The notes under the pieces are model-generated. The model had not been told where the DNA came from, searched no databases, and was given only the letters and a program-made list of their open reading frames with translations. From contig JBAMDO010000023.1 of NCBI GenBank assembly GCA_037074765.1, positions 1 through 64,000 of the forward strand: DNA of 64,000 nt, written 5' to 3'. The position numbers and the translations under genes were made by a program. Positions within the stretch are counted from its first letter, which is position 1, and the number at the start of each line of letters is the position of its first letter. Shown here in pieces: positions 35,201-47,612 of the stretch. The DNA comes from Mansonella perstans (lineage: Eukaryota > Nematoda > Chromadorea > Rhabditida > Onchocercidae).

Positions 35201-37156
35201 AATGCCGCTGGATTCAACAACTTCTATTTCACACGATGAGAAACCTGTAGCTACATTGAAAATTTTGTTTTCTCTTCATAGCCACTAGCAAATATTATTT
35301 TGAATTTCACGGAATAAAAATCGGTTGCAAAAGCTTCCAAAATTATCGAGGAGTGAGTTGCAGGTGCATATCATCGAGGTGACGCAGAAAACAATTGAAG
35401 AGTCATGGGCATCATATGAGAGACCTGAAAGTGGTTTCGAACAAGGTTTACTACAAGTATCCGACAATACTTTAATTATTATCGATGAGACCAAATCATC
35501 ACCGGAAAGTTTATTGCGTATTAAAAAAGGTAGCTTTTTATCAAAATGGTATGACTTTATATTTGTTTCAATCACATTTTTCTTGTTAGTCACACTTTCG
35601 ATTGTGTAAATTGCGCATAGCTTTCCTAATGTTTTTTCTATTGGATATCACCGCCATTTAAATTTTTCTATAAGGCATTATTTATGGTAAATATTAAGCT
35701 GATTTCTTTAAATTATTGGTATTTGGATTGAATATGAAAATATTTTAAATTCATCCTTGAGATTTTGAACCATTAGATCTTGAATAGTTATATGCTGGTA
35801 GACAAGTAACTATTATAAATATCTTGGTTGTTTATAGGACGTGAGAACTGCGCTTTGATCAGAAATTTCTTGTCTAATCGGAAGATACCATTCATTTATC
35901 CATATCAAACGGTGGAAGTAGAATCCAGCATTAATGTACTTGTTTTGAGCGGTGAAAAATGTTTCTTTGGCGAGGTAATTTTTAATTTATTTATAAAAAT
36001 AAATCTAAATTAGAAACGATTAACTGCGATTCATTATGAAGAAAAAATTACCTTAATGATCAATGCTAAAAAGACGACTAAATTTGATATCGTTAGTTGG
36101 ATCATAATCGGTCATAATTTTTCTAAATTTGCTTTAATTCTGAATTTCCTTGTTTTTTTTTTTTCAAATTTTAATTGTATATTTATTCGTAGAAAGATTT
36201 TGCGATGGTTGCACCCAAATCGTGTCCAAAAGATATAAACTTCATCCGACAATATGCTTTAAAACATGAAAGTGAACTTGATCTTAGTCGGCATGCACTT
36301 TTATGTTGCTCCAAAAATTTTCCTGATGTGAACATTTGTAAAGCTGTAGAAGAAGTAAGTGCTTTTAGTTTTAAATTTACCAAAAGATGTTTTGAGGATA
36401 AGCCTCAAAAAATTTTACTGAAATAAGAAATATCATGCGATGTTTTTAAAATTTCAGATGGCTGTCGAAAGTTTTATGAATATGCAGCGTATATGTAGGA
36501 ATGCAGATGATAACTCATCAAGACTACACCGACAGCTAATCATTTCTAAGTTGATTTCTTCCTGTCATTTTTTTTTGTTTTTTTTTTTTGTTTTTGTGTA
36601 TTTGTGAATTTCTTATCATTTTAAAGTCTTCCAGTTCGAATTTAGCTGACTAACTGTACTATGTCAAGGAGCGACAAGTTTTTATTGTTTAGAGATAGAT
36701 ACCTTACAACTGTGTTTATTTTATTCTGTTTCAGATTGTTAGCATCATTAAGAGGGGAAAAAACCGTTGATAAGGATTGTTGGACAAGAGCTATGGAGTT
36801 TGAAAATGGTATATTAATATCTAGCGAAATAGAAAAAAATCAAACTGCTACCATTTGTTAGGAGATTACTCCCTAACCCATTTTCATGCGGTGAAAATAC
36901 AAATGAGCGTTTACTGGTCGTGTGCTGCAGAATGAATACTTTAGTAACTCAAAATATTTAGGCAGTACTAACTCAATGATTAATTTTATAATATTAAAAA
37001 TCAAGCATTGCTTCAACCTATTACATTACTTTTAAATAATTGGCTTGATTTATATAAGTTTCTTTCGTTAATATATAATATCGTTACAATTAATTGTTGT
37101 TTCAAATTTTATTTGTTTCAGAACTTCGAATTGCTATTGAAAGTCCGCTTGACTGA
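32216..37156 (+). CDS. mcmbp: Mini-chromosome maintenance complex-binding protein (MCMBP)
   Basis: Partner of MCM2-7 subunits that influences MCM assembly and unloading from chromatin in the nucleus. Fifteen exons: 32216-32369, 32658-32734, 33014-33190, 33372-33465, 33736-33800, 33966-34048, 34226-34337, 34647-34759, 34852-34957, 35334-35529, 35838-35974, 36193-36354, 36458-36549, 36735-36808, 37122-37156. They give 558 residues (human 642), with all phases consistent. Matches to the family in order: the N-terminal region with VVEKYRNEF and RMRGMIL; EKGITDWYFETF; the mini-chromosome-like region VVLDLYGILDLE, SMISLHVIHYELV; NILGFESLIYAFEQFF; GLLQVSDNTLIIIDET (human LLQLPSNTSLVIDET); SINVLVLSGEK; and the C-terminal LIISKLLASLRGEKTVDKDC. 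The human linker between the N-terminal block and the MCM-like part is much shorter here. The donor of exon 3 and the acceptor of exon 10 are the least certain; TTGCAG at about 35369-35374 is an in-phase alternative for exon 10. Confidence 0.88.
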
Positions 37157-40100
37157 TAACTGATAACATATTCTGTCTCAGAATTACCATCTTCGAGTTA
37201 TTCCCAAGCGATATTTTATGAGATTCACAATTATTTCTGTTATTGTTACGCTAAGACGAGGAAAGAGGTCATCATTTGCTGCGATGCAATGAAATCAAAG
37301 TTAGCGCAAAAAAACTTTAAAGATAAATTGTCACTTTATTTCTAACCTCTTTCTCATTTCAAATTTCTTTCATTGTTTCACTGTTTTATTTCTCTCCATA
37401 ATATTTGTAAAGAAAAAAATATTGGAAGTGGAAAAGACGTAATTGAAGTGACAGAATCATTGGACTTTTATTGTACATCTCTATGTATTCCCATTAGATC
37501 TTATATTGACCTTATGTTCCTTGGGACATTTAATAGAAATTAACGAAATTTTTCTTTACTTCCAAAACTGTTGGATCATTGTATGATGTGACATACAAAT
37601 GCTCGATACGCTACACTCTATGTGGTCAGTAGAAAGCAGACGCTTACGATGAACCGAAACATAAATTTGGAAAGATTGTAACGAACAAGAAATTCACCTG
37701 TTGTTGTGAAGTGATAAATTTTTCCATTTAATTATCATTAAAAGTACGAAAAAAGCACAAGCAAGTAAAGACAAATTATTTTTTGTATTTTTTTGAAATT
37801 TTTATTCTATTATTGTATGCAAAAATTGTCAAAAAAATACAAGTACCGTAGTTTGCTACTTTCAAATGAAATTTAAGTTTAATAGCATAATGGTATGAAT
37901 TGCAAATTTCTGGAAATAAATGAAAATATTTATTTTAATATTCTCGAGTATTTTATAAACTCTCGCTCACGATAATACAGTAATCGTTTAACCCAATCTG
38001 TGGGTTAAATCTGTGAAAAAAATAATAATGTCGCTTCGGGAAAAATAAATATTGATATAATGTTAAAAATAAATTTGCTTGAATATTTTTCACGTTTATA
38101 ATTAACAAACTTTCCGGCACATTGAAATGGTGTTCTAAAATTTCTCAGCAATATTTGGAATAGAAATTATTACTTACATTTAGCTCTGAATGTAAGCCCT
38201 TCAGCTGTTATTTTTACGCAACATTTCGCTACAGTATTCCAGCTATTTGTTTTATTTCTGAAAATAAATTTGAATTTATGCCATATCGTTAAATTAATTA
38301 GTTTGAATGTCGAATAACCTTTCTATAGTTTTGATAATTATTTGAATTAAACTATTCTTAATTCTATGATTTCTTCTTCCATTCCATATTTGTTCATCCG
38401 ATTTCTCTGTTCTGTTCAAAAATATTTCGTTTTTCCCTATCTCTTTATTTTTTTATTTTTCTTTTCCTTTTTTTTGGAACTTTTCAAAAAAATCAACGAA
38501 CAAAGGAGAAAGGGAAAAGGAAAAGGAAGCAGAAACTTTAAAATAAATCGATGAAGTAAGTCCTTTGGAAAAGCAAATGACGTAAATCATTTGTAATAAG
38601 CGCAGAACATCGCAAACCTATTATTATTATTATTAAAATTAATCTGAAATTTTCTCAAATTTCCAAATTAATTTCAATCAATAATTTCCTTCATTTTCAT
38701 TTTCAACCTTTTCTTGCTATTTCCTAATCCATTTTTACCTATTTAACGATAATAAAAAATTCATAAATTTCTGCACAAATTTTAAATAAGCCACTATTTT
38801 CCTCACCAAACTTCTTATTTTTTTCTTTTTCTCAACGACCACTGAAAAATACTCTTACTAAATAAATAAATGTAGGAATTAAAAAATTATGTTTTGAAAC
38901 TTTGCATTAATTAAATATAAATCAAAGAAATTTTTGAAATGAAATCATTTTTACAAATAAAAGGGAAAAAAATTTAATGATTTCTTAATTTTTAAATAGC
39001 AATAGTACTTAATGTGATGAAAATGAATTAAAAAAATTCCCAACTGGTTGCGGCAAATTCGGCAAATTGAAAATTAATTTCACCAAACAAAGTGATAAAT
39101 TGTGAGAGACAATGATGAGAAGCTGGCATCATCTACGATGATGATAATTATAAATTAAAAATTTACAAAAAATGAGAATTAGTCAGAAACCCTTTAACTA
39201 ACATCAGTCAATGTAATCAGTAACTGAAGAGAAATACATCTACATATAGTGCGAATTTAATGTAAGATACTAGTGTAGAAGGATGATGCTAACATATCAG
39301 ACTGGAAGGAGATGGTCTAGATTTGGAGAGCAATTGCATACGAATATTATAATCAATATCAAAATCGATATCATAAGTAGAAAATGTTAGATGATGATAT
39401 ACAATTGAAATACTTAATATGAATACTTAGATTAAATTTTCTTTAACTTTCTCAGCATCACATAAGTGATTTTTTATTTAATTAAAAAGACCGAAATTTA
39501 TTATTAACAAATCATTATTCTCTATTGATTTCTTTTTCCTTCTTTTGTTTTATGTTTTTAATCAATTTTTTAATTTTTAAATTTAAAAATTTTTATCAAT
39601 CTCATTTTTTTTTTTTTTTTTTTTTTTTTGAATTATTTTGATAACAGAAGTAATACATTTTCATATTATTAGTGCACTAGAGAATGGAATAAATTTAATA
39701 AATTAATTTTTAATAAACGACCAATAAATATACATTTTAGTAAAATTTTAACACTGAAATAATATTGAAATTTTTTTTGACTACCACTTCTTTTAATTTA
39801 CAAAATTTTAACATTTTTTTTGTTCATGTTATATTTCAGTTTTAAGATTAATTTGCTTAATTAAAAATTGAATTGAACCCCCCCAAAAAAAAAGAAATCA
39901 AATTAATCTGATGTAATCCTGTTTTTTTTCGTATATCAGAAAATCAAAAATTTAAACAGTTAACAATGTTCAACAAAAAATCCTTTGTTTTCCATCTTTG
40001 TCTTTTTTCCGTTAATTTTGGTTTAATTAGTTCAAGACAATTCAAAGCGGCAATATTTTTGATAGAATAAATTTTAAACTTACTAATTGGACAAACAATT

Positions 40101-41579
40101 AATACAAGCTTAACATGTGCCATTTGCATATTTTTTCTTGAAATTTCGAAATTGCGATGAAAAAAGTCGAATTGATCGAATATAATTGTCACATCTTGTT
40201 ATTTTATCATTTTCAGAAACAAAAAAAAGTTTTAAAATTAATTGCTAAAACTCACTGAATAAAAATATATACTAAAATAGTTTCACGGAAATGAAAGAAT
40301 AACAAATTATCAAATGGAATATCATTTTATAATAAATAAATCCAAAGTTTTAGCAATTAACATTCGACTTTTACCTAATATACTTTTTCCCTAGCTTGTT
40401 TTCTCCTTTTTCTTGAATTTTTAATTTTCCATTTTTTAATATTTACATTTTGTGAGAAAAAAAATTCAAAATAAATATATTTGATCAATCAATTCAAATG
40501 GCATGTTACATGAATTGTATTTGGCTTATTTAAATTATAATACGGTAACAAAAAAACTTTTTTCCCGCTGTTTTTTTTTTCATTTCCCTCTCGTATTCTC
40601 CTCATTCTATTCGTATGTTTTTTAAATAAGAAAAAAGTTTGAGTTGACGATGAAATTTTGTTTTCTTCCACAACATTTATATTGCCAAGAAAGCTTTCTT
40701 TTCTCTCTTTCTCTCTTCCTCCCTCTCTCTAATCTATTTTAAATTATTCATAAAAAAAAGTGGAAGTTCATATTTTCCTTATTGCAAGAACTCATTCTCT
40801 GTTAAAATTTCCTTCTTTTTATTGTTAATGTCTAACAAATGTATATTAACTTAAACGATTGACAATGGATTTATTGTTAATATAACTGTTGTTATTGTTT
40901 GACTTCCATCACTTTTACATTTCTTATTGCCATTTAAATATTTAATAGCTGAACTGTTGCCATTGTTGTTATTTTTGTTTGGCCTTTTCAATATATCTTG
41001 TTGTTACCCTATATTTATCAATTTATATTGATTCACTACAAAACAATTTGTCTGTTGTTGTTTGAATATCTTCTATTAGGATTGAAGGTTTAAAATTTGA
41101 ATTTTAGACTTCATTATGTTTTTAAATGATAAAGTACTGACACGGTAAAAAAAATTTTCAATCAAAAATTCAGTAAAAAAATTTCCAATTGAAAATTCAG
41201 TAATAAAAGTTTTCAACAAAAAATTCAATAAATGATACTTAATTATTTATATTTTTTCTTGGCATGTTGAATTTTGCAGATGTTTTCGCAAACAAATTGT
41301 CAAATATCAATAATTTAATTTCTTAAATTGGTCTAGAATTAAAATCCTTAAGCCAATTCAATTTCATAATGATGAAAAATATTTGGCTGATACTGGAAAT
41401 TCAATTGCTTAAACTGTTTATTAGCTTGACTTGCCTTAGAAAAATGGAAAAAACAAAAACAGAAAAAATAGAAGAAAATTTAGTTTCCAAAATTGGCTAT
41501 AAAAGCTAAATATTTATCTGAAATACACTTTTTAGTTTATTGACAAAATACAAAGAGAAACTTTCACAGCGATAAAATC

Positions 41580-41620
41580 TCTCCCTCTCTGTCTCTTTCC
41601 TCTCTCTCTCTCTCTCTCTG
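41580..41620. repeat. CT dinucleotide microsatellite
   Basis: A CT-rich run with an uninterrupted (TC)9-type core, interrupted by GTCTCTTTC. Possible length polymorphism. Confidence 0.85.
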
Positions 41621-44600
41621 TGAAAGTGAACAATTAAAGAGAAAAAATCAAAAAAACAAATAAAATAAAGGAAGAACATATTTAAGGATCGATTGTTGTA
41701 AATAGCGTTCCTATTGAAGATTTTTGTATTTCAGCCTTTAGAATTATCGTATTCGATTTTAATTTCACTTTCTTTTTTCATTTTTTTTCAATTTCATTTT
41801 TTTATATGGTAAAAAAATTTTAATTTTTTCAGAATTTTATATTTTTCTCTCTTTGAATCACGATTATTATGCTACAATTATGATTTTGGATTAAATGGTG
41901 CTGGTTTTATAATAATGATAATGTATAAAAGACATGTAAATGATCATATGCGCCATGATAAAGACTATGAAAGCCAAAAATAAAACATTATTCTGTAAAT
42001 GATCATTTAGTCAAATTAATTTTCAACAAAAATTTTTCAAAAACATAGTAGTTTTAATATTCCTTCCACTTTTTTTAAAATTTCATTTCATCATGTTTCC
42101 AGTAAATTGCATCTTATTGTCATAATTATAATCAAATGTAATCACTGAATATTTAGTGGTGCTTGTTAATCATTGATCTATTAAATTGTCGAATCTTAGA
42201 ATAAATGTTGTAGAAGCAACTTTTTGCTTGACTAAATTGTAAATATTTGATATCGCTGTGAAATATTTAAAAATTTATCATCCAATCATTTTATTTTCTT
42301 TAAGAGCATCGTAAACTGATGAAAAGTAATCGCTTTTACTAATCATCAAATTATTTCCTGCAGATCTGTGCTAATGGCCTTAATTTAATATTGATTATTA
42401 CAATTATAATTGTAGTGATTTTGCAAGGAAAAATTTCTTCCTTTTTCCTCATAGAGGAACAAAATTTTTTTCTTCTTTGAAAGCAAAAAAATGTACTTTC
42501 ATCAGGAATTTTAATTTCGACCTATTTTTCAGTTACAAATTGCCACTACGCATGAATAAATCGTAATGAAAGAAATTTCCTTTTCAAAGTTTTGTGATAT
42601 TATCACAAGGACTGCGTGGTAAAGAAGTTATTCATTCAAAAAAAAGAAAAGTAGGCGCGAAAAATTCATAAAAATTTCAAAATTCTTTCTTTCGTTCATT
42701 AAAATAATTATTGTTGTCTTTTACAAATATCAATTTTGTCATAATGATGATATTATTTAAAGTGTTGAGGAAAAAAAGAAAATCACTAGATCGCAATTAA
42801 GGCTTAATTTTTTGCTCAATAAGCCAATTTTTTGGCATTCTTCTCTTATATAAAACAATATTACCCTGTTAAATTAGCTAACATCAATTTATTTCATTTA
42901 AATTTATTCTCCAGAAAAGCTGAAAAATTTATTGTTGATCATTGTCATTAGAATATTGTTTTTATATTCAAAAATTATCGCACTTTTTTTTGTAATCGGA
43001 ACATAGATTGGATGTTGCTCATTATGTTGACATATATATGGTAATTGAAATAAGTTACTTAATCGGATATTTCGAAATTAATTTCTAATAAACTTTTAAG
43101 GTGATAAAGTGAGCCTTATTGTCACAATGAGCGATAGTTTAAAAAGAGTTCAAAACGATTGAATTTCTGCATATTTCGTTGCTAGATAAAATATTAAAAA
43201 CTAAAAGTTATTTACTTATGAATTCAATGTGAACCATCGGATACTTTTCCTGGGTACTTTTCATACTTTCTTTTGGAAAGTTTAAAATTTTTCAAAATAA
43301 TTAAATTGATGACATTGCAGCAGCTGTACGAGTAAGCGTTGTGTTAGTTTCATAAAATTTAAACAACTTTTGAAACATTTACACATCTTAACACCGATTT
43401 ATTGCAACTCGTATGTTTTTAGAGGTTTTTGAAAGTATCAGCAATAGGCATATTTGAAATATTTGTGAATTGTTAATTTTATCTTAAAATTGGATATTAA
43501 AGAAGCATTGAAATTTTGAGGAGCAATTCTAGTAAATGAGTCTTTTTTTTTTCAAATGTCCAATTTTGTTGTAATTTAGTTTTTCCATCTTTTTTCATCA
43601 CTTTGTAAACTAAAATTAAAATAAATGTTTTAAAAGGAGTTTCATCATGAATGAAAATTGAGAATTTTTTCCTCATCATTTTCCTTTAACGATGTATTAA
43701 ATTTCTAATTCTAAGTAAAAAATCAAAAAGAAAATCGTTCAAAGAATATAAATCTAAAATAACAGTGGGATATTTATTAAAAAGAAATTTTAAATGATTC
43801 TAATATGCTTTATGCAATATTAGTTATTCATTTTCTTCTAAAAAATTTCTATTTTGATTGCTTGCTGTTAATTATGCTTAACGTATCATTCGTTCTTGTC
43901 ACTAATTGTAGTGAAAGCATATTATTGAATATGAAAAGAAAAATTTTGCAAGTTATTCTTATTTTTCATCCATTCAAAAATAAATTATTAGTTATAAATC
44001 TTTTATACTAATTATTAGCAATTTCTGCAATAGTGTCATATTTTTTCCAATGAATTTTTGATCATTTTATTTTTTAATTGTTAGTAATTATTAGCGTATA
44101 ACTTTTTTTCTGACAAAAGACACAAACGACTGAATTTAAGTATTTAAGTATTGTAGCAATAAGTAAACAACTATCAAAAATTCACTTGGAAAAAATAAGA
44201 CACTATGTTAAAAATTGCTAGTAGTTACTGGATAAGATTTATAACTAGTAATTAAACTTTAAGCTTAAATACATATATTTTTTTTTCATGGTTTCCTTTT
44301 TTTTGCATTTCCTGTTGCTGTAACTTTTGCTTTGAATAGAAAGACTGAAATCATCATATATTATCATATTATTGCACATTATCAACTTATCACAACGATT
44401 TATACTATTCTGCTTTTGCAAATCTGAAATAATAAGTGCAAACGATGCAAGAGGAAGGGAAAAAAAGAAAATCGGAAACAGGTAGGCGTTCTTGGCAAAA
44501 GTTTACATCACATACCGAAAAACTACGAAATGTATAATAAAAAGGTAGAAAGATAAAGCTTATTTTAACAGTGGAAGTGCAGACTGCATGTTAGATGAAG

Positions 44601-45239
44601 TCTTTTTCATGTTGTACTAATTATTTTCGCAAAGTTAAAAAAAAAAAAAAAAAAAAAAAGAACGAAATGAAACAAAGTATTTGTGATATCAACATTTTCC
44701 CAATCTCATTACTTCGTTTCAATTTCGTCTTTCAGCTTTTACATTCTAATATTTTAAATTAACATTTCGATTTTGAATCATGCGTTCACTACATCAGTAA
44801 TACATTCAGCGAATAAATTAATTTGAAGTTAATGATGTTTCATTAAAACATTAAATAATTGTTAATTTTTGGCGATGAAAATTTTGAAATGAATTAAAAA
44901 ATTGCTTTCTTTTTAACAAATAAATTAATCTTGTATATCATTCTTTGATTTTTAAATTTTTTTTCCTGCATTTGAAAAATCTACATGGCAACATAAAGAT
45001 ATTTCTATCTCTATCTTTCTCTTTCTCTATCTCTCTTTCATAATTTCATCTTTTTCTTTTTTACAAATATATTTTCCTATTATAAAAGAAAGTATATATA
45101 TTTATTTGCTTGCAAGGATCGGTCTATGAATTTCATTTAATTTCGCTAATAGAATGTCACGCGTTTTTTTTCTTCAATTCTGGGATGAAACGAAAGCTAT
45201 TATGCATCATTTTGTTCATTACTACTAATTGTACCAACT

Positions 45240-45790
45240 GCACTATTCATCATTGGTTATTATCGTTATTCATTGTTATTAATAATATAAAACATCGTTG
45301 TCACTTAGTTACTATCGTGATTACGATAGCATTATTATGAAAATTATTTTACTGTCTTATTCATCATTATTGTCTATTTTTATTGATCAATAACAGCTGT
45401 TATCAGCACCAGCATATTAGTAATCATTATTATTTTCATCAGCTATAACTATAATTAATAAACTATTACTACAATAATAATTACTGCTGTTGTTTGTCAT
45501 TATTATTTATTGTGTTATTAGCAGCGAACCAGTATTATTAATCATTGGTATTTGTTATCATCGTTAATGCATTAGGAATCATTAATATTATCATCAGTTA
45601 AAACTGTGACTGTCATCCATATAATTATTAATTATTGCTTTTATGTTTATCATTCTTATTTATTGTCATATCATTATCACATTATTGCTGCAACTTATTT
45701 TTAATTTGTACCATTATTAGCGCAACTGCGCTCATTAATTATTATAATTGTCATCATTCTTGTAATCGCTGTTAACAGTACTTCATTATG
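45240..45790. repeat. Cryptic ATT/ATC trinucleotide-rich region
   Basis: Over about 550 bp the sequence is built from short ATTATT, ATCATT, GTTATT and CATCATT motifs with constant interruptions, far more regular than the flanks. It looks like an aged microsatellite. No ORF on either strand has convincing content. Confidence 0.6.
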
Positions 45791-47612
45791 AATGCTTATT
45801 GAAATTATGATTTTTTTAAAAGAAAATAAGCATTTTTTTCATTTTTTTTCGTTAAATTTAATTTCATTCGTGAAATTATTTTTTCAAAAATTTGAATCTG
45901 GAGTTAAAATTTAAAATTACACTTCATTGATATTGCATTTTGCTGATTTCCCAGAAGGTGACAAAAGAAAGCTACTGTGCTAAATAACTAGAAATGAAAA
46001 ATTCTACCAGCAATGCTAGCTCCTACGTTTTGAATTTTTGAAATGCTAAATTAGAATCTTCTGAACCCCCATTAATCATTACTTCCTTCTTTCGATTGAG
46101 TAAGCAGTGGATCTGATATTGATCAAAGTTGATCCAAACTTGTCTTTATTGATCAAAACTTATCTTTTGAGCATTTCTGAATGTGTTTCTTCAAATCAAG
46201 AACAGCAGATAAGCCGTGAAAATTCATAGAAATCTAAATATACCAACTAATTCAATTTTTTAATTTGATTCACCAATAACTCGTTTTTTGAAATTTGATA
46301 TATTAATCAAATTTGAATTTTCCCGAATATAGACATGAAAAATAAAACTATGTTTATCGCTATGTAAATTATCATATGTATCAATTTTTGAAATCATTCG
46401 ACAATTTTTCATGAAATTTTTTTCATTTGCTTCTCTTCCTTTGTTGTATCCTTCAAATCTTCGTTTTAGATTTTTTACGCGACTTTTAGCACGCATTGAA
46501 TTTTTTATAAAATTTTGTTCATATTAATTTAATGAAATGAATGTACCGAGGAAGCAACACAAATTACTTCAAATTTGAATAGAATGCGGAACTTTTAAAA
46601 AAAATTTTTCACTAACTAATCACGTCTATTTCTTGTAACTATGAAAATTCAGATAACAATTTCATTATGTTCTAAGCTACTGCAATTACAAACTAAATTT
46701 TAAATTATGTCAATAAACATTTTTCGTTCCACAAATGTTTTTTTTAATCTCTCTCTTTTTTTCATTGATTAAATAATTGTGCATTAATTGGCGGAAATGA
46801 AAAGCAGCTTTTTGAAGGGGGAAAAAAAAGGAAAAAGAATTGAAAGCATTGTTACATTTAAGAGAAAAAGAGAATAAAAAATTTCGCTAACATTCCAATA
46901 AAAAATTTATACGCATGTTTCTCATCGTCTTTTTACTTTTATGCTAAACTATTTAAAAATTTAATACTTAAATATTCAATTTGAATCTTTTCTCTTTCTC
47001 TATAATAAATTCATGTATTATAATAATATAATACTGATATAATTGGTCATTCCGAAAAGCCAATCTTCGAACAATTCCGAAGATGAAAAATACACTGACA
47101 GTTTTTTTTGATTTGCTTTAAAAATTAATTAAATCTCAAGTAGGAAGGCTACTTTTAAGAAAAACAAACAAATATGACATTTGTCATTATTTGAATTTTC
47201 TGGTTTAATGTATATTTTCCGACATATTACGCTTTTACTTGTCCTTATTCTAAAATCAAAGTACATAAAATAAACTAATTATTTAAAATTAATTGTCGAA
47301 AAATTCATTTCAAAATTTTCTTTAGGTTTTATTAAACAAAAGCTCATCTTTGAAATATTTCATAAAAGAAATTTTATGGTTTTTGTTTATTTGTATTTCT
47401 AATTTTGAGAACTGCTGATGTTATTATCAAACAGCTTCTTCAATAGCAATATACTAATATGCACTCACTACATCGTTGCATATGACAGTAGAGTACTGCA
47501 TCTCTTTGACGTATAACGACAAATGAAGAATAACACTAATATTTTTGAATTTGCTGATATGCTAAAATCATAATCACTTTTTCCCTTACTGTGAGCTTGC
47601 TTAGTGAACGAA

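Larger units (their letters stand above)
37157..47612. other. Gene-poor, simple-sequence-rich stretch
   Basis: More than 10 kb without a convincing exon on either strand. It is dominated by A/T homopolymers (for example near 39609-39629 and 44638-44659), CT-rich tracts (40696-40732, 41580-41620, 45006-45040) and ATT/ATC-like cryptic repeats (45240-45790). Short ORFs present have low-complexity F/I/L/K/N-rich translations. Upstream exons of the gene starting at 47613 could lie in it unseen. Confidence 0.55.

Noticed and set aside
38366..38554. A 62-codon plus-strand ORF with a hydrophobic start and basic end.
   Set aside because: It is produced by a T-rich tract followed by a purine-rich tract, with no splice context or family match.
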